Assembly (NCBI GenBank): GCA_017420755.1
Contig: JAFQOG010000014.1
Span: 1-56,451, forward strand
Origin: Clostridia bacterium
Lineage (GTDB): Bacteria > Bacillota > Clostridia > Oscillospirales > CAG-272
Length of the DNA: 56,451 nt
Direction: 5' to 3'
Part shown: positions 8,219 through 17,479 of the stretch, piece after piece
Numbering within the stretch: the stretch's first letter is position 1
How the letters are laid out: every line of letters begins with the position of its first letter
Translations under genes and position numbers: made by a program
The notes under the pieces: generated by a model
Seen by the model: the letters and a program-made list of their open reading frames with translations, nothing else
The model's database searches: none
Told to the model about the DNA's origin: nothing

Positions 8219-9454
8219 ATGAATAATACGCCTTTAGCTGAGCGCCTTCGCCCAAAATCCTTTGCAGAAATTGCAGGTCAAGAGCACCTTGTTTCCACAA
8301 CTGGTGTTATAAGCAGAATGATTGGTGCCGGCAGAATTTCTAATATGATATTTTTCGGCCCTCCAGGGACCGGAAAAACAACTGTTGCGAATATAATTGC
8401 CAACAATTCCGGAATGCAGATGTTTAAATTAAATGCGACTACTGCTTCTCTTTCTGATGTTAAAGAGGTTATTGCAAGCAGCAACGGAATTTTTAGTCAA
8501 AACGGAGTTCTTCTTTACCTTGACGAAATTCAGTACTTTAATAAAAAGCAGCAACAGGCTCTGCTCGAATACATTGAGGATGGCAGAGTTACCTTAATTG
8601 CGTCTACAACGGAAAATCCATACTTTTATATTTACGATGCTTTAATTTCAAGATGCTCTGTTTTTGAATTCAAGCATGTTTCTTCTAAATCTATCGTTCC
8701 TGTTCTTTTGCGAGCTATAAAGACTTTAAACGAGGAAAACAATCTTTCAAAAACTGCTGATATTGATGCGCTTGAATTTTTAGCCTCATCTGCTCACGGT
8801 GATGTTCGCCACGCGCTCACTCTTTTCGAAGGGGCATATTGGGCATCTGATGAAAATATTACCGCTGAAAACGTAAAGGAGTTCATCCCTTCGATTTCGG
8901 CTGGACTTTTTGATAAGGATTCTGATGTTCACTACAATTTACTGTCTGGCTTGCAAAAATCAATTCGTGGCTCAGACCCCGACGCTGCAGTTTTCTATCT
9001 TGCTAAGCTTTTGGAAGGTGGAGATATTCTTTCACCTATCAGACGCTTGTTAGTTATCGCGAGTGAGGATATTGGTCTTGCTTATCCTCAGGCGGCACAA
9101 ATTACATATGCTCTTTGTGAAAGTGCAAAAATGCTTGGTCTTCCTGAAGCAAGAATACCTCTTGCTAACTGCGCTATAATGCTGGCAACCGCTCCAAAAT
9201 CAAATACCGCATATGAAGCGATTGCAAAAGCGAGTGCAGATATTAAGCTTGGCAAGGGCGATACAATTCCAACCCATTTGCAAGCACCACTTTTTAAGGG
9301 CTATGTTTACCCTCACGAGTTTCCAAACGACTGGTGCGAGCAGCAATATCTACCAAATGATATCAAGAACGCTAAGTACTACTTTTTTGGAGAAAATAAG
9401 ACTGAGCAAAGCGCAAAAGCCTATTGGGAGAGCGTTAAAAAGCGTAAATCATAG
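8219..9454 (+). CDS. rarA: Replication-associated recombination protein A (RarA/MgsA AAA+ ATPase)
   Basis: This 411-residue AAA+ ATPase is related to clamp loaders and acts at stalled replication forks. Visible motifs are the N-terminal PLAERLRPKSFAEIAGQEHL, Walker A FFGPPGTGKTT, Walker B LYLDEIQYF, sensor 1 ASTTENPYF and the arginine-finger region ALISRCSVFEF. The C-terminal MgsA domain includes GGDILSPIRRLLVIASEDIGLAYPQ, which is typical of the family. Length is near the usual 420-440. It has its own promoter and is divergent from the M50 pair. Confidence 0.93.
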   Translation: MNNTPLAERLRPKSFAEIAGQEHLVSTTGVISRMIGAGRISNMIFFGPPGTGKTTVANIIANNSGMQMFKLNATTASLSDVKEVIASSNGIFSQNGVLLYLDEIQYFNKKQQQALLEYIEDGRVTLIASTTENPYFYIYDALISRCSVFEFKHVSSKSIVPVLLRAIKTLNEENNLSKTADIDALEFLASSAHGDVRHALTLFEGAYWASDENITAENVKEFIPSISAGLFDKDSDVHYNLLSGLQKSIRGSDPDAAVFYLAKLLEGGDILSPIRRLLVIASEDIGLAYPQAAQITYALCESAKMLGLPEARIPLANCAIMLATAPKSNTAYEAIAKASADIKLGKGDTIPTHLQAPLFKGYVYPHEFPNDWCEQQYLPNDIKNAKYYFFGENKTEQSAKAYWESVKKRKS

Positions 9455-9516
9455 TCAAAACATTTTATTGTATGTTCAATTGTTCATATTTCAATATGTA
9501 TAAACGCATAAAAATA

Positions 9517-9545
9517 TTGACTTTTTTCTTGTTTGGTGGTAAAAT
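9517..9545 (+). promoter_or_regulatory. Sigma-A promoter of the 135-residue membrane protein gene
   Basis: TTGACT (9517-9522), 17-nt spacer, TAAAAT (9540-9545), followed by TAAGGAGG before the ATG at 9574. Confidence 0.7.
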
Positions 9546-9573
9546 ATAAATATAAATTATTAAGGAGGTCTCA

Positions 9574-9981
9574 ATGAAAAAATCAACTAAGATTCTTTTA
9601 ACTGTGCTTTTGGTTTTCACAATTTTAATTTCCATTTTAGGCTCAGTTTCTGCTTTTATAATGTTTGAGAGCAATTTTGTGGATTTTTATGAGGATTTCT
9701 CCTTCTTTACTGATAGCGCAAAAAACGATAACAACCGTTCTGATGTTGCCATATACACTCTTTTCAGTTTCACAAACGTTCTTATTGTTGGCGCTTTAAC
9801 CTTAATATTCGTGTTTATCGCTGTTAGCTGTACTATTGGAATTGTTTATATTTATGTTGCAGATAGCGATATTCGTATTAAGGAGCTTGAGGCCATTGTT
9901 GATGAGGCGCACATGAACATTCAAGCCGACGAGATTAATTTCTATGAGGAAAGTCCTACTACCGAGCCACTTGATATTTAA
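9574..9981 (+). CDS. Unknown two-helix membrane protein
   Basis: This 135-residue protein belongs to no family I recognise. It has a short basic N-terminus (MKKSTK), a helix at about 7-30, an extracytoplasmic loop containing SNFVDFYEDFSFF, a second helix at about 65-92 and a cytoplasmic tail with IRIKELEAIVDEAH. The same plan of two helices then an ELE-type amphipathic segment occurs twice in the next gene (10090-10755), so the two proteins look like paralogues. It has its own promoter, AAGGAGG site and terminator, so expression seems deliberate. Confidence 0.7.
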   Translation: MKKSTKILLTVLLVFTILISILGSVSAFIMFESNFVDFYEDFSFFTDSAKNDNNRSDVAIYTLFSFTNVLIVGALTLIFVFIAVSCTIGIVYIYVADSDIRIKELEAIVDEAHMNIQADEINFYEESPTTEPLDI

Positions 9982-9986
9982 TTAAA

Positions 9987-10013
9987 AAAAGCCATCCTTT
10001 TTGGATGGCTTTT
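9987..10013 (+). terminator. Intrinsic terminator after the 135-residue protein
   Basis: GCCATCC (9991-9997) and GGATGGC (10003-10009) form a 7-bp stem, extended by AAAA/TTTT. Confidence 0.85.
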
Positions 10014-10031
10014 GTATTATAAACTTTATAA

Positions 10032-10060
10032 TTGACAAACTATATAAACAATGATATAAT
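10032..10060 (+). promoter_or_regulatory. Consensus sigma-A promoter of the 221-residue membrane protein gene
   Basis: TTGACA (10032-10037), 17-nt spacer, TATAAT (10055-10060): a perfect match to consensus, with AAAGGAGGG before the ATG at 10090. This predicts strong expression of an unknown protein. Confidence 0.8.
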
Positions 10061-10089
10061 ATTTATATATTGCTTAAAGGAGGGATTGT

Positions 10090-10755
10090 ATGGATACCAG
10101 CGCTTTGGGTAAGGTCTTGCGCGTTTCGTTGCTTGCAACATTAGTTTCGACCTTGGTTTTTTCTATTGCTTTGATTGGCACATACACTGCGATTTCTATT
10201 ATCGAGCCTGTTTCAGTTGATATGCCTCTTATTTATAGAATCATTTGCTTTATTCCTATTTGTGCCTTGAGCATCATTTGCATTGTTTTTGTTTCGTTAC
10301 AAACAAAAAGAATTTTAGCACTTGAAGAAATCGTAATTAAAGCCGACAATATTCCAAATGATTATAGATTTACACCTCCTAATACAACCAAATCAAAGAA
10401 GCCACGTGTTGTAAAGATTTTGATTATAGTAGCACTTGCACTCGTTTTTATCTTTGCCGTTTTGGGAAGCCAAGGTGCTATTTTAAGAATAGTGCTTGAA
10501 ATTGTATTAAACCCTGAGGTGCCACAATCGGAAAAGACATTTTTCGCACTTAATATCACAATTTTAGTGCTATATGCACTTCTATATATCGCCATCGCCC
10601 TTTCAGCATCTCTTGGTGGTGCTTGTATTTTCATTGGCGGCAGAAGCGCTCATGTTGACGAGCTTGAAAGAGTTTTAGTTCAAAAAAGTAACTATGCTGA
10701 ATTAAGAGTGCGCGAAGAAAACGACGATTTAGACGAACTAAGTCAGATATTTTAA
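10090..10755 (+). CDS. Unknown four-helix membrane protein with internal duplication
   Basis: This 221-residue protein is not recognised. It carries helices at about 12-37, 47-70, 108-133 and 152-178. After each pair comes a related cytoplasmic segment: KRILALEEIVIKAD and then AHVDELERVLVQKS, similar to RIKELEAIVDEA in the preceding gene. A proline-rich linker (FTPPNTTKSKKP) joins the halves, and the C-terminus is acidic. The gene looks like a tandem duplication of the preceding gene's two-helix module. Its consensus promoter and ribosome binding site argue that it is a real, well-expressed gene. Confidence 0.72.
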   Translation: MDTSALGKVLRVSLLATLVSTLVFSIALIGTYTAISIIEPVSVDMPLIYRIICFIPICALSIICIVFVSLQTKRILALEEIVIKADNIPNDYRFTPPNTTKSKKPRVVKILIIVALALVFIFAVLGSQGAILRIVLEIVLNPEVPQSEKTFFALNITILVLYALLYIAIALSASLGGACIFIGGRSAHVDELERVLVQKSNYAELRVREENDDLDELSQIF

Positions 10756-10757
10756 TA

Positions 10758-10786
10758 AAAAAGCGAAGCCTTATGCTTCGCTTTTC
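10758..10786. terminator. Bidirectional terminator between the membrane protein gene and argF
   Basis: AAGCGAAGC (10761-10769) / GCTTCGCTT (10775-10783) with a 5-nt loop, A-rich on the left and T-rich on the right, between convergent genes. Confidence 0.88.
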
Positions 10787-10788
10787 TT

Positions 10789-11775
10789 TTATTTTAATGT
10801 TGCTAAAATAACCGCTTTAATTGTGTGCATTCTGTTTTCTGCTTCCTTGAAAACGATTGATTGCTCGCTTTCAAACACCTCATCGGTGACCTCCATATCG
10901 GCTCTTGCAAATTTTTCACCCATTTCCTTGCCGATTACAGTTTTCATATCGTGAAATGCAGGTAAGCAATGCATAAATACAGCAGTTTCCTTTGCGTATT
11001 GCATCAATGCCTTATTCACTTGATATTTAGACAAGTCGTTGATTCTTTCTTGCCATACCTCAGTTGGCTCGCCCATTGAAACCCAAACATCAGTATAGAT
11101 AACATCAGCGCCACAGGCCGCTTTTTCAGGACATTCCTCAAGTGTGATGGTTGCTCCTGTTTCTTTTGCAATTTCTTGGCATTTTTTAACCAAATCAGCC
11201 TCTGGGAAGTATTTCTTTGGAGCGCAAGCGACAAAATCAAGTCCCATTTTGGCACATCCAACCATCAAGGAATTTCCCATATTGTAGCGAGCATCACCCA
11301 TATAAACAAGCTTAACGCCTTTTAATTTACCAAAATGCTCCTTTATTGTCATAAAGTCAGCTAAAATTTGGGTTGGGTGAAATTCGTTTGTAAGTCCATT
11401 CCAAACTGGAACCTTAGAATATTTAGCTAATTCCTCAACAATTTCTTGACCATATCCGCGATACTCAATTCCATCATAAATTGAAGAAAGAACGCGAGCA
11501 GTGTCTGCAATTGACTCTTTTTTGCCAATTTGTGAGCCTGTCGGGTCAAGGTAGGTAACTCCCATACCAAGGTCGTATGCGGCAACCTCAAAGCTACATC
11601 TTGTACGAGTGCTCGTTTTTTCAAAAATGAGCGCTATATTTTTGCCCTCAAGATGCTTATGAGGTATGCCATTTTTCTTTTGCGCCTTTAATTCAATCGC
11701 CAAGTCAATTAGATAACCGATTTCTTCGGGTGTATAGTCTAAAAGCTTTAAAAAATCTCTATTCTTTAAATTCAT
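10789..11775 (-). CDS. argF: Ornithine carbamoyltransferase
   Basis: This enzyme joins ornithine and carbamoyl phosphate to make citrulline, step six of arginine synthesis, in the cytoplasm. Motifs are the carbamoyl-phosphate site STRTRCSFE and the ornithine-binding HCLPAFHD near the C-terminus. The ATG at 11775 follows GAGGTTGAA and clears the argD stop by 7 bases; an upstream TTG at 11802 would overlap argD and adds MQAKTSEVE, not seen in the family. The chosen start gives 328 residues, the usual size. It is the last gene of the arginine operon, with the terminator past its stop. Confidence 0.95.
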   Translation of the reverse strand: MNLKNRDFLKLLDYTPEEIGYLIDLAIELKAQKKNGIPHKHLEGKNIALIFEKTSTRTRCSFEVAAYDLGMGVTYLDPTGSQIGKKESIADTARVLSSIYDGIEYRGYGQEIVEELAKYSKVPVWNGLTNEFHPTQILADFMTIKEHFGKLKGVKLVYMGDARYNMGNSLMVGCAKMGLDFVACAPKKYFPEADLVKKCQEIAKETGATITLEECPEKAACGADVIYTDVWVSMGEPTEVWQERINDLSKYQVNKALMQYAKETAVFMHCLPAFHDMKTVIGKEMGEKFARADMEVTDEVFESEQSIVFKEAENRMHTIKAVILATLK

Positions 11776-11782
11776 TTCAACC

Positions 11783-12955
11783 TCACTTGTTTTCGCTTGC
11801 AACCTGCTTAATTATATCGACAGCCTTAACCAAAAGCTCCATTGGAATATTAAGCGCTGGCAATAATCTAAGCTTGTTTTTCGCCTTTATAGGGAGAATT
11901 CCTTTTTCAATACATTTTTGCAAAATTATTGACACATCCCCCGTTGTTTTAATACCTATCATAAGTCCCAAGCCACTAACGGATTCAATTCCATCAGCGC
12001 CATTTAGGGTGTCAAATACGTATTTTGATTTTTCCTTAACCTCTGAAAGAAGCTTGCTATCAATTCTATTTAAAACGTGAATTGCTGATGCACAAGCGAT
12101 TGGGTTTCCACCGAAGGTTGAGCCGTGAAGCGATGGCTTTAATACATTTTCGGTTTTTTCGTACATCATACAAGCACCGATTGGAAGTCCACCACCAAGT
12201 CCCTTCGCAGTCGAGACAACATCAGGCTTTAATCCATAGCATTGATATGCATATAATTCGCCACTTCTGCCATTGCCGGTTTGAACCTCATCAATAACTA
12301 AAAGTGTATTATATTTTTCGCACAAATTAGACACTCCCACGGCAAAATCATGGTCAAGCGCTAAAACACCACCCTCTCCTTGAACGAGCTCCATCATAAC
12401 GGCACAGCACTTGTTTTCCTTCAAAAGCACCTCAATGCTTTCGAGGTTGTTTGCTTCTCCATATAAAAATCCCTCGGTCAAAGGTGTGAAATCCTTATGA
12501 AAAACATCCTGCCCCGTTGCTGCCAAGGTTGTTATTGTTCTTCCGTGAAAGCTGTTTTTAAGTGTGATTATATTATAATATTCACTACCCTTGTTTTCAG
12601 CTCCCCATAGTCTTGCAACCTTGATTGCACATTCGTTTGCTTCAGCACCCGAGTTGCCAAAGAACACCTTTTTTGCGCCAGTTCTTTCGCACAAAATTTC
12701 CGCAAGACGGACACAGGGCTCGCTATAATAAAGATTTGAGGTGTGTTGACACTTCTTTAATTGGTCATATACTGCCAAAGCCCATTCGTCATCTGCCATA
12801 CCGAGAGTATTAACAGCGATTCCACTTGATAAATCAATATATTCGCGATCATTTATGTCGTAAACGTAAGAGCCCTTGCCGTATGCAACCTCAATATCAA
12901 AGCGACCATAGGTATTTGCAATATATTTTTTGTCCTTTTCCTTAAAGCTCTGCAT
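11783..12955 (-). CDS. argD: Acetylornithine aminotransferase
   Basis: This PLP enzyme of class III aminotransferases swaps an amino group between glutamate and N-acetylglutamate semialdehyde, giving N-acetylornithine. The 390 residues include [12 protein letters not shown], the PLP aspartate in [15 protein letters not shown] and the lysine in [15 protein letters not shown]. Its start overlaps the end of argB by 14 bases, and argF follows after 7 bases. The family also includes GABA and succinylornithine aminotransferases; the operon context settles the assignment. Confidence 0.95.
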   Translation of the reverse strand: MQSFKEKDKKYIANTYGRFDIEVAYGKGSYVYDINDREYIDLSSGIAVNTLGMADDEWALAVYDQLKKCQHTSNLYYSEPCVRLAEILCERTGAKKVFFGNSGAEANECAIKVARLWGAENKGSEYYNIITLKNSFHGRTITTLAATGQDVFHKDFTPLTEGFLYGEANNLESIEVLLKENKCCAVMMELVQGEGGVLALDHDFAVGVSNLCEKYNTLLVIDEVQTGNGRSGELYAYQCYGLKPDVVSTAKGLGGGLPIGACMMYEKTENVLKPSLHGSTFGGNPIACASAIHVLNRIDSKLLSEVKEKSKYVFDTLNGADGIESVSGLGLMIGIKTTGDVSIILQKCIEKGILPIKAKNKLRLLPALNIPMELLVKAVDIIKQVASENK

Positions 12956-13835
12956 TATCCATATCTGCCACTACCATAGTGCCAGCTCCTTCATTGGTTA
13001 AAGTTTCTATAAGCAATGCGTGTGGAACGCGTCCATCAAGAATTGTAACCTTTTTAACGCCCATATGAATAGCATCAATACAGCATTCAACCTTTGGTAT
13101 CATTCCACCACTAATAATTCCGGTTTCAAAGAGCTTTACACAGCCCTTTATATCAATTTCCGGAATGATTGAATGTGGATCGTTTTTGTCCTTTAAAATG
13201 CCCTCAATGTCGGTCATGGTGATAAGTCTTTCAGCCTTCATCTCGCCTGCTATAAAAGCAGCAGCTGTGTCAGCATTTATATTATAAACATTTCCTTGGT
13301 CATCACAGCCTATTGTTGAAACGACAGGAATATATCCCTTTTCCAAAAGGTCGGTAATTGGCTTTACATCAACCTCTGTGATTTTGCCAACATAACCAAG
13401 ACGAGAATCCTTCATCTCTGCCTTTATCATATGTCCATCAAGACCTGAAATTCCGATAGATTTGCCACCATTAATTTCAAGCATATTAACAAGGGATTTA
13501 TTGATTTTACCAGCGAGAACCATTTGAACAACGTCAGCCGTTTCCTTATCTGTTACACGAAGTCCCTCAAAAAACACGGATTCCTTGCCGATTTTCTTAA
13601 GTGTTTCGGTAATTTCTGGGCCACCACCGTGAACTAAAACCACCTTAACTCCGATAAGGTGTAGAAGGACAATGTCCTCCATTACCTGTTCCTTTAGCTG
13701 TTCGTTTATCATTGCGTTTCCACCATATTTTATAACAACTATTTTGTCATAATATTTTCTGATATATGGAAGCGCCTGTGTAAGTATTATAGCTCTTTGT
13801 TGATTAGTTACCTTAATTGGCTCGATATTTTCCAT
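12942..13835 (-). CDS. argB: Acetylglutamate kinase
   Basis: This kinase phosphorylates N-acetylglutamate in the second step of arginine synthesis and is the classical point of feedback control. The 297 residues show IVIKYGGNAMIN (phosphate-binding lysine), VLVHGGGPEI and the late DGRVPHALLIE. The N-terminal extension IEPIKVTNQQRAIILTQALPYIRKYY is of the kind that forms the hexamer in arginine-inhibited kinases, so feedback inhibition by arginine is likely by inference. It overlaps argJ by one base (TAATG-type junction) and argD by 14 bases. Confidence 0.95.
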   Translation of the reverse strand: MENIEPIKVTNQQRAIILTQALPYIRKYYDKIVVIKYGGNAMINEQLKEQVMEDIVLLHLIGVKVVLVHGGGPEITETLKKIGKESVFFEGLRVTDKETADVVQMVLAGKINKSLVNMLEINGGKSIGISGLDGHMIKAEMKDSRLGYVGKITEVDVKPITDLLEKGYIPVVSTIGCDDQGNVYNINADTAAAFIAGEMKAERLITMTDIEGILKDKNDPHSIIPEIDIKGCVKLFETGIISGGMIPKVECCIDAIHMGVKKVTILDGRVPHALLIETLTNEGAGTMVVADMDNAEL

Positions 13836-15049
13836 TATGTTCTATAATCTCCATTAATTCTTACATAATCGTATGTTAAGTCGCATCCCCAAGCGGTAGA
13901 TTTTGCTTTACCATCACCTAATACGATTTTGATTGTAATTTCTTCCTCTAAAAGAATTTCCTTTGCTTTTTCCTCTGAAAAATCAACACCTGCGCCGTTT
14001 TCACAAACGCTGATTTCGCCTTTCTTTGAAACGAATGAAACAAAAACCTTATTAACATCAACCTCGGCACCACTATAGCCAATTGCACAAAGCACGCGTC
14101 CCCAGTTTGCATCAGAGCCAAACATTGCACTCTTTACAAGTGATGAGCAAATTACACTTTTAGCAATAATTTTGGCATTCTTTTCGTCCTTAGCGCCGTC
14201 AACAGTACATTCAAGAAGCTTTGTAGCGCCCTCACCGTCTCCTGCGATTCTGCGACAAAGATTTACTGTTATTGTGTTAAGTGCGCACATAAATGCGTCA
14301 AAGTCCTCGCCATCCTCGGTGATTTCTTTGTTTTCCGCCATACCATTCGCAAGGATTGTAACCATATCGTTGGTTGATGTGTCACCGTCAACGCTAACCA
14401 TATTAAATGTGCTTTGGATATCAGTTGAGAGCGCCTTTCCAAGCATTTTAGCACTTATATTGCAGTCAGTTGTGATAAACACAAGCATTGTAGCCATATT
14501 TGGATGAATCATACCAGAGCCTTTGGCAATACCGCCAATTTTACACTCTTTTCCACCAACCTCGAAGCTAAGTGCGATTTCTTTTAATCTTGTATCGGTG
14601 GTCATAATGCCCTCTGCTGCATCTTGGCTCTTGTCTGCTGACAAGCCACTAACAAGAGATGGAATTCCATTAGCGATAGGTGAAATATCAAGAGGCTGTC
14701 CGATAACACCTGTCGATGCAACAACAACGTCGTTTGCACTTATATTAAGCTCCTCGCCGAGGAGATTGCACATCTCGGTTGCGATTTCAATGCCGTTTGC
14801 ATTGCAGGTGTTTGCATTTCCACTATTGCAAATAACCGCCTGTGCATAACCATCGCTAATATTGTTTTTAGTCACAGTTAAAGGCGCACCCTTAACCTTG
14901 TTTGTTGTATATACGGATGCGCATGTTGCTTTTTTCTCGGAATATATTAGCGCTAAATCCTTTTTAGATTTATTTTTGCGTATTCCACAGTGAATACCAT
15001 TTGCTAAAAAGCCTTTAGCGGCGCAAACTCCACCATTTATTAAATTCAT
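13835..15049 (-). CDS. argJ: Glutamate N-acetyltransferase / ornithine acetyltransferase ArgJ
   Basis: ArgJ moves the acetyl group from N-acetylornithine back to glutamate, closing the economical acetyl cycle; some forms also use acetyl-CoA. The 404-residue precursor cleaves itself before Thr187 in GMIHPNMATML, which is intact. ATSTAWGC-type C-terminal residues appear as KSTAWGCDLTYDYVRINGDYRT. With no argA or argE in the cluster, a bifunctional enzyme would be needed to start the cycle, which is inference. It sits 9 bases after argC and overlaps argB by one base. Confidence 0.95.
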   Translation of the reverse strand: MNLINGGVCAAKGFLANGIHCGIRKNKSKKDLALIYSEKKATCASVYTTNKVKGAPLTVTKNNISDGYAQAVICNSGNANTCNANGIEIATEMCNLLGEELNISANDVVVASTGVIGQPLDISPIANGIPSLVSGLSADKSQDAAEGIMTTDTRLKEIALSFEVGGKECKIGGIAKGSGMIHPNMATMLVFITTDCNISAKMLGKALSTDIQSTFNMVSVDGDTSTNDMVTILANGMAENKEITEDGEDFDAFMCALNTITVNLCRRIAGDGEGATKLLECTVDGAKDEKNAKIIAKSVICSSLVKSAMFGSDANWGRVLCAIGYSGAEVDVNKVFVSFVSKKGEISVCENGAGVDFSEEKAKEILLEEEITIKIVLGDGKAKSTAWGCDLTYDYVRINGDYRT

Positions 15050-15058
15050 ATTTGCTCC

Positions 15059-15988
15059 TTAAATTACAAGTGTTTTTGTTTTCTCCTCGCCAAGAACGAT
15101 ATTCAAGCATTCAACAGCGGCTCCTGATGCGCCCTTGCCTAAGTTATCATATCTTGCGACAAGAATGATTCTGTCCTCATTGCCATAAACCTCAACAGAC
15201 ATTGAGTCGCGACTTTGGTATCTAACAGAGGACAAGAAGCCCTCCTCATCGTTTGCCTCGTTATAAGTAACGATTGGACCTTTATATGTATTTTTATAAA
15301 TTTCCTTTATTGTGTCAATTGTCGCACCATTTGCAAGTTGACTTTTAAACAGTGGAACCGTGACCTCCATACCTGAATAAAAATCGGCAACTATTGGAGA
15401 AAAAACTGGTGCGTTAATTAGACCTGTGATTTTTGCCATTTCAGGTAGATGCTTATGCTTTTGGGCAAGACCATATTGTCTTGGTCCACCGAGAAGCACA
15501 TTTGCTTCCTCATCGTATTCGGCAATCATTTTTTTGCCACCACCACTATATCCAGTCAAGGAATGGGCGCTCAAAAGTGAGTCCTTTGGCAAAATCCCAG
15601 CCTTAACAAGTGGGTGAACAAGCGCGATAAAGCCACTTGCGTGACAGCCGGGAACGGCTATGCGCTTGCTGTTTTTTATCTTTTCTTCAAATTCAGAGCC
15701 GAGCTCGGCAAAGCCGTATGCCCAGTCTGGATTGGTTCTATGCGCAGTCGAAGTATCAATCACGCATACATTGGGATTTTCTATTAAAGAAACTGACTCA
15801 ATAGCGGCTTGGTCGGGTAAACACAAAAATGCAACGTCAACCGAGTTTAAGACCTCTTTTTTTGCTACTGGATCTTTTCTTAATTCATCTGGCAAGGTAA
15901 CAATTTCAATATCGTCTCGTGCGCTTAGGCGCTCCTCGATTCTCAATCCCGTTGTACCCGCTTTGCCATCTATAAATACTTTTTTCAT
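15059..15988 (-). CDS. argC: N-acetyl-gamma-glutamyl-phosphate reductase, type 2
   Basis: This NADPH enzyme reduces N-acetylglutamyl phosphate to the semialdehyde, step three of arginine synthesis. The catalytic cysteine is Cys115 in AVPGCHASGF and the nucleotide site is VFIDGKAGTTGLRI. At 309 residues it belongs to the shorter type 2 branch rather than the roughly 340-residue type 1 form usual in Bacillus. The start overlaps the argH stop by ATGA, suggesting coupling. Confidence 0.93.
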   Translation of the reverse strand: MKKVFIDGKAGTTGLRIEERLSARDDIEIVTLPDELRKDPVAKKEVLNSVDVAFLCLPDQAAIESVSLIENPNVCVIDTSTAHRTNPDWAYGFAELGSEFEEKIKNSKRIAVPGCHASGFIALVHPLVKAGILPKDSLLSAHSLTGYSGGGKKMIAEYDEEANVLLGGPRQYGLAQKHKHLPEMAKITGLINAPVFSPIVADFYSGMEVTVPLFKSQLANGATIDTIKEIYKNTYKGPIVTYNEANDEEGFLSSVRYQSRDSMSVEVYGNEDRIILVARYDNLGKGASGAAVECLNIVLGEEKTKTLVI

Positions 15989-17358
15989 TTTAAAAACTCC
16001 GCTACATACTCTAACTGCTCTTTAACACTTGCATAACCCGTTGAGCCCTTTGAAATGCGCTTAGCAACGCAGGATTCAAGCGAGATTTCGCTATAAAGGT
16101 CGTTTTCGAAAATATCGGAATGTGCCTTATATTCCTCAAGTGTCATTTGTTCAAGAGTGATATTCTTTTTTATACATTCGCCAACGATTGTACCAACGAT
16201 TTTGTATGCGCTTCTAAATGGCATACCCTTTTTAGTTAGATAGTCAGCAAGGTCTGTTGCGTTTATAAAGCCTTTGCCTGCGGCATTATACATATTCTCC
16301 TTGATTGGAGTCATTGTTTTAATCATTGGAATGAACACACCAAGGCATTTAATAACTGTTTCAGTTGCATCAAAGATTGCTTCCTTGTCCTCCTGCATAT
16401 CCTTGTTGTATGCAAGTGGAATGCCCTTGAGCATAGTAAGGGTAGCCATCAAATCGCCATAGACTCTGCCTGTTTTTCCACGAACGAGCTCTGCCATATC
16501 AGGGTTTTTCTTTTGTGGCATAATTGACGAGCCTGTTGTATATGAATCATCAAGCTCAACAAATTTAAACTCCCAGCTTGACCAAAGAATGATTTCCTCA
16601 GAAAAGCGTGAAAGATGCATCATAATGGTCGCAAATGCGCTTTCAAGCTCAATGCAGTAGTCACGATCGGAAACACCATCAATAGAGTTCATGCATACAC
16701 CATCAAATCCGAGGTTTTTTGCAACCATATTGCGGTCTGTCGGGTATGTTGTGCCAGCCAATGCACAAGAGCCAAGAGGTGAATAGTTCATTCTCTTAAG
16801 AGCATCCTCAAGTCTTGTAACATCGCGCATAAGCATCATACAATATGCAAGAAGATGATGTGCAAAGGTGATTGGCTGTGCTCTTTGAAGGTGGGTGTAG
16901 CCCGGCATAATGGCATCTTGGTTTTCTTCTGCCTTTTCCTTGGTCACCTTAATGAGCTCCTTCAAAAGAGCTATTATATCATTTGCTTGGTTGCGCATAT
17001 AAAGACGAAGGTCAAGGGCAACTTGGTCATTTCTGCTTCTTGCTGTATGAAGCTTTTTACCTGTGTCGCCAATTCTTTTAGTAAGCTCAGCTTCGTTGAA
17101 CATATGAATGTCCTCAGCATTTTCGTCAAATATGAGCGCACCGCTATTTAGGTCCTCTAAAATCGAATTAAGACCATCGGCAATTTGTAGATATTCTTCT
17201 TTTGTAATAATGCCAACCGAGGAAAGCATAAGGGCATGCTCTATTGAACCCTTGATATCCTCCTTGTACATTTTTTTATCGAAATGAATGGAAGAATTGA
17301 AGTCGTCAGCCTGCTTATCGAGTGCCTTTTCAAACCTTCCTGCCCACATTTTGTCCAT
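15985..17358 (-). CDS. argH: Argininosuccinate lyase
   Basis: This enzyme splits argininosuccinate into arginine and fumarate, the last step of the pathway. The fumarase-superfamily signature GSSIMPQKKNPD is intact and the N-terminus MDKMWAGRFEKALDKQ is canonical. The frame runs up to 17394, but ATG 17358 has AAAGGA 8 bases ahead, giving 457 residues. It is separated from argG by 121 bases that contain an interspersed repeat, the only large gap in the arginine operon. It overlaps argC by 4 bases. Confidence 0.95.
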   Translation of the reverse strand: MDKMWAGRFEKALDKQADDFNSSIHFDKKMYKEDIKGSIEHALMLSSVGIITKEEYLQIADGLNSILEDLNSGALIFDENAEDIHMFNEAELTKRIGDTGKKLHTARSRNDQVALDLRLYMRNQANDIIALLKELIKVTKEKAEENQDAIMPGYTHLQRAQPITFAHHLLAYCMMLMRDVTRLEDALKRMNYSPLGSCALAGTTYPTDRNMVAKNLGFDGVCMNSIDGVSDRDYCIELESAFATIMMHLSRFSEEIILWSSWEFKFVELDDSYTTGSSIMPQKKNPDMAELVRGKTGRVYGDLMATLTMLKGIPLAYNKDMQEDKEAIFDATETVIKCLGVFIPMIKTMTPIKENMYNAAGKGFINATDLADYLTKKGMPFRSAYKIVGTIVGECIKKNITLEQMTLEEYKAHSDIFENDLYSEISLESCVAKRISKGSTGYASVKEQLEYVAEFLK

Positions 17359-17407
17359 AATTTCGTCCTTTCGCGCGCGTATTATAATAAACACTTTTTG
17401 CGGTGAA

Positions 17408-17475
17408 CGGGATTTTTCAAAAAAGCATCCTCATCCACCGCAAGCGGTCCCCCTTCCCCTACTTAGGGAAGGCAT
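17408..17475 (-). repeat. Interspersed palindromic repeat inside the arg operon
   Basis: Read leftward, this stretch has GCCTTCCC, then GGGGAAGG, then GATGAGG. The same order of blocks occurs at 21271-21320 on the other strand. It lies in the argG-argH gap and can fold through TTCCCTAAGTAGGGGAA. Confidence 0.6.
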
Positions 17476-17479
17476 AAAA

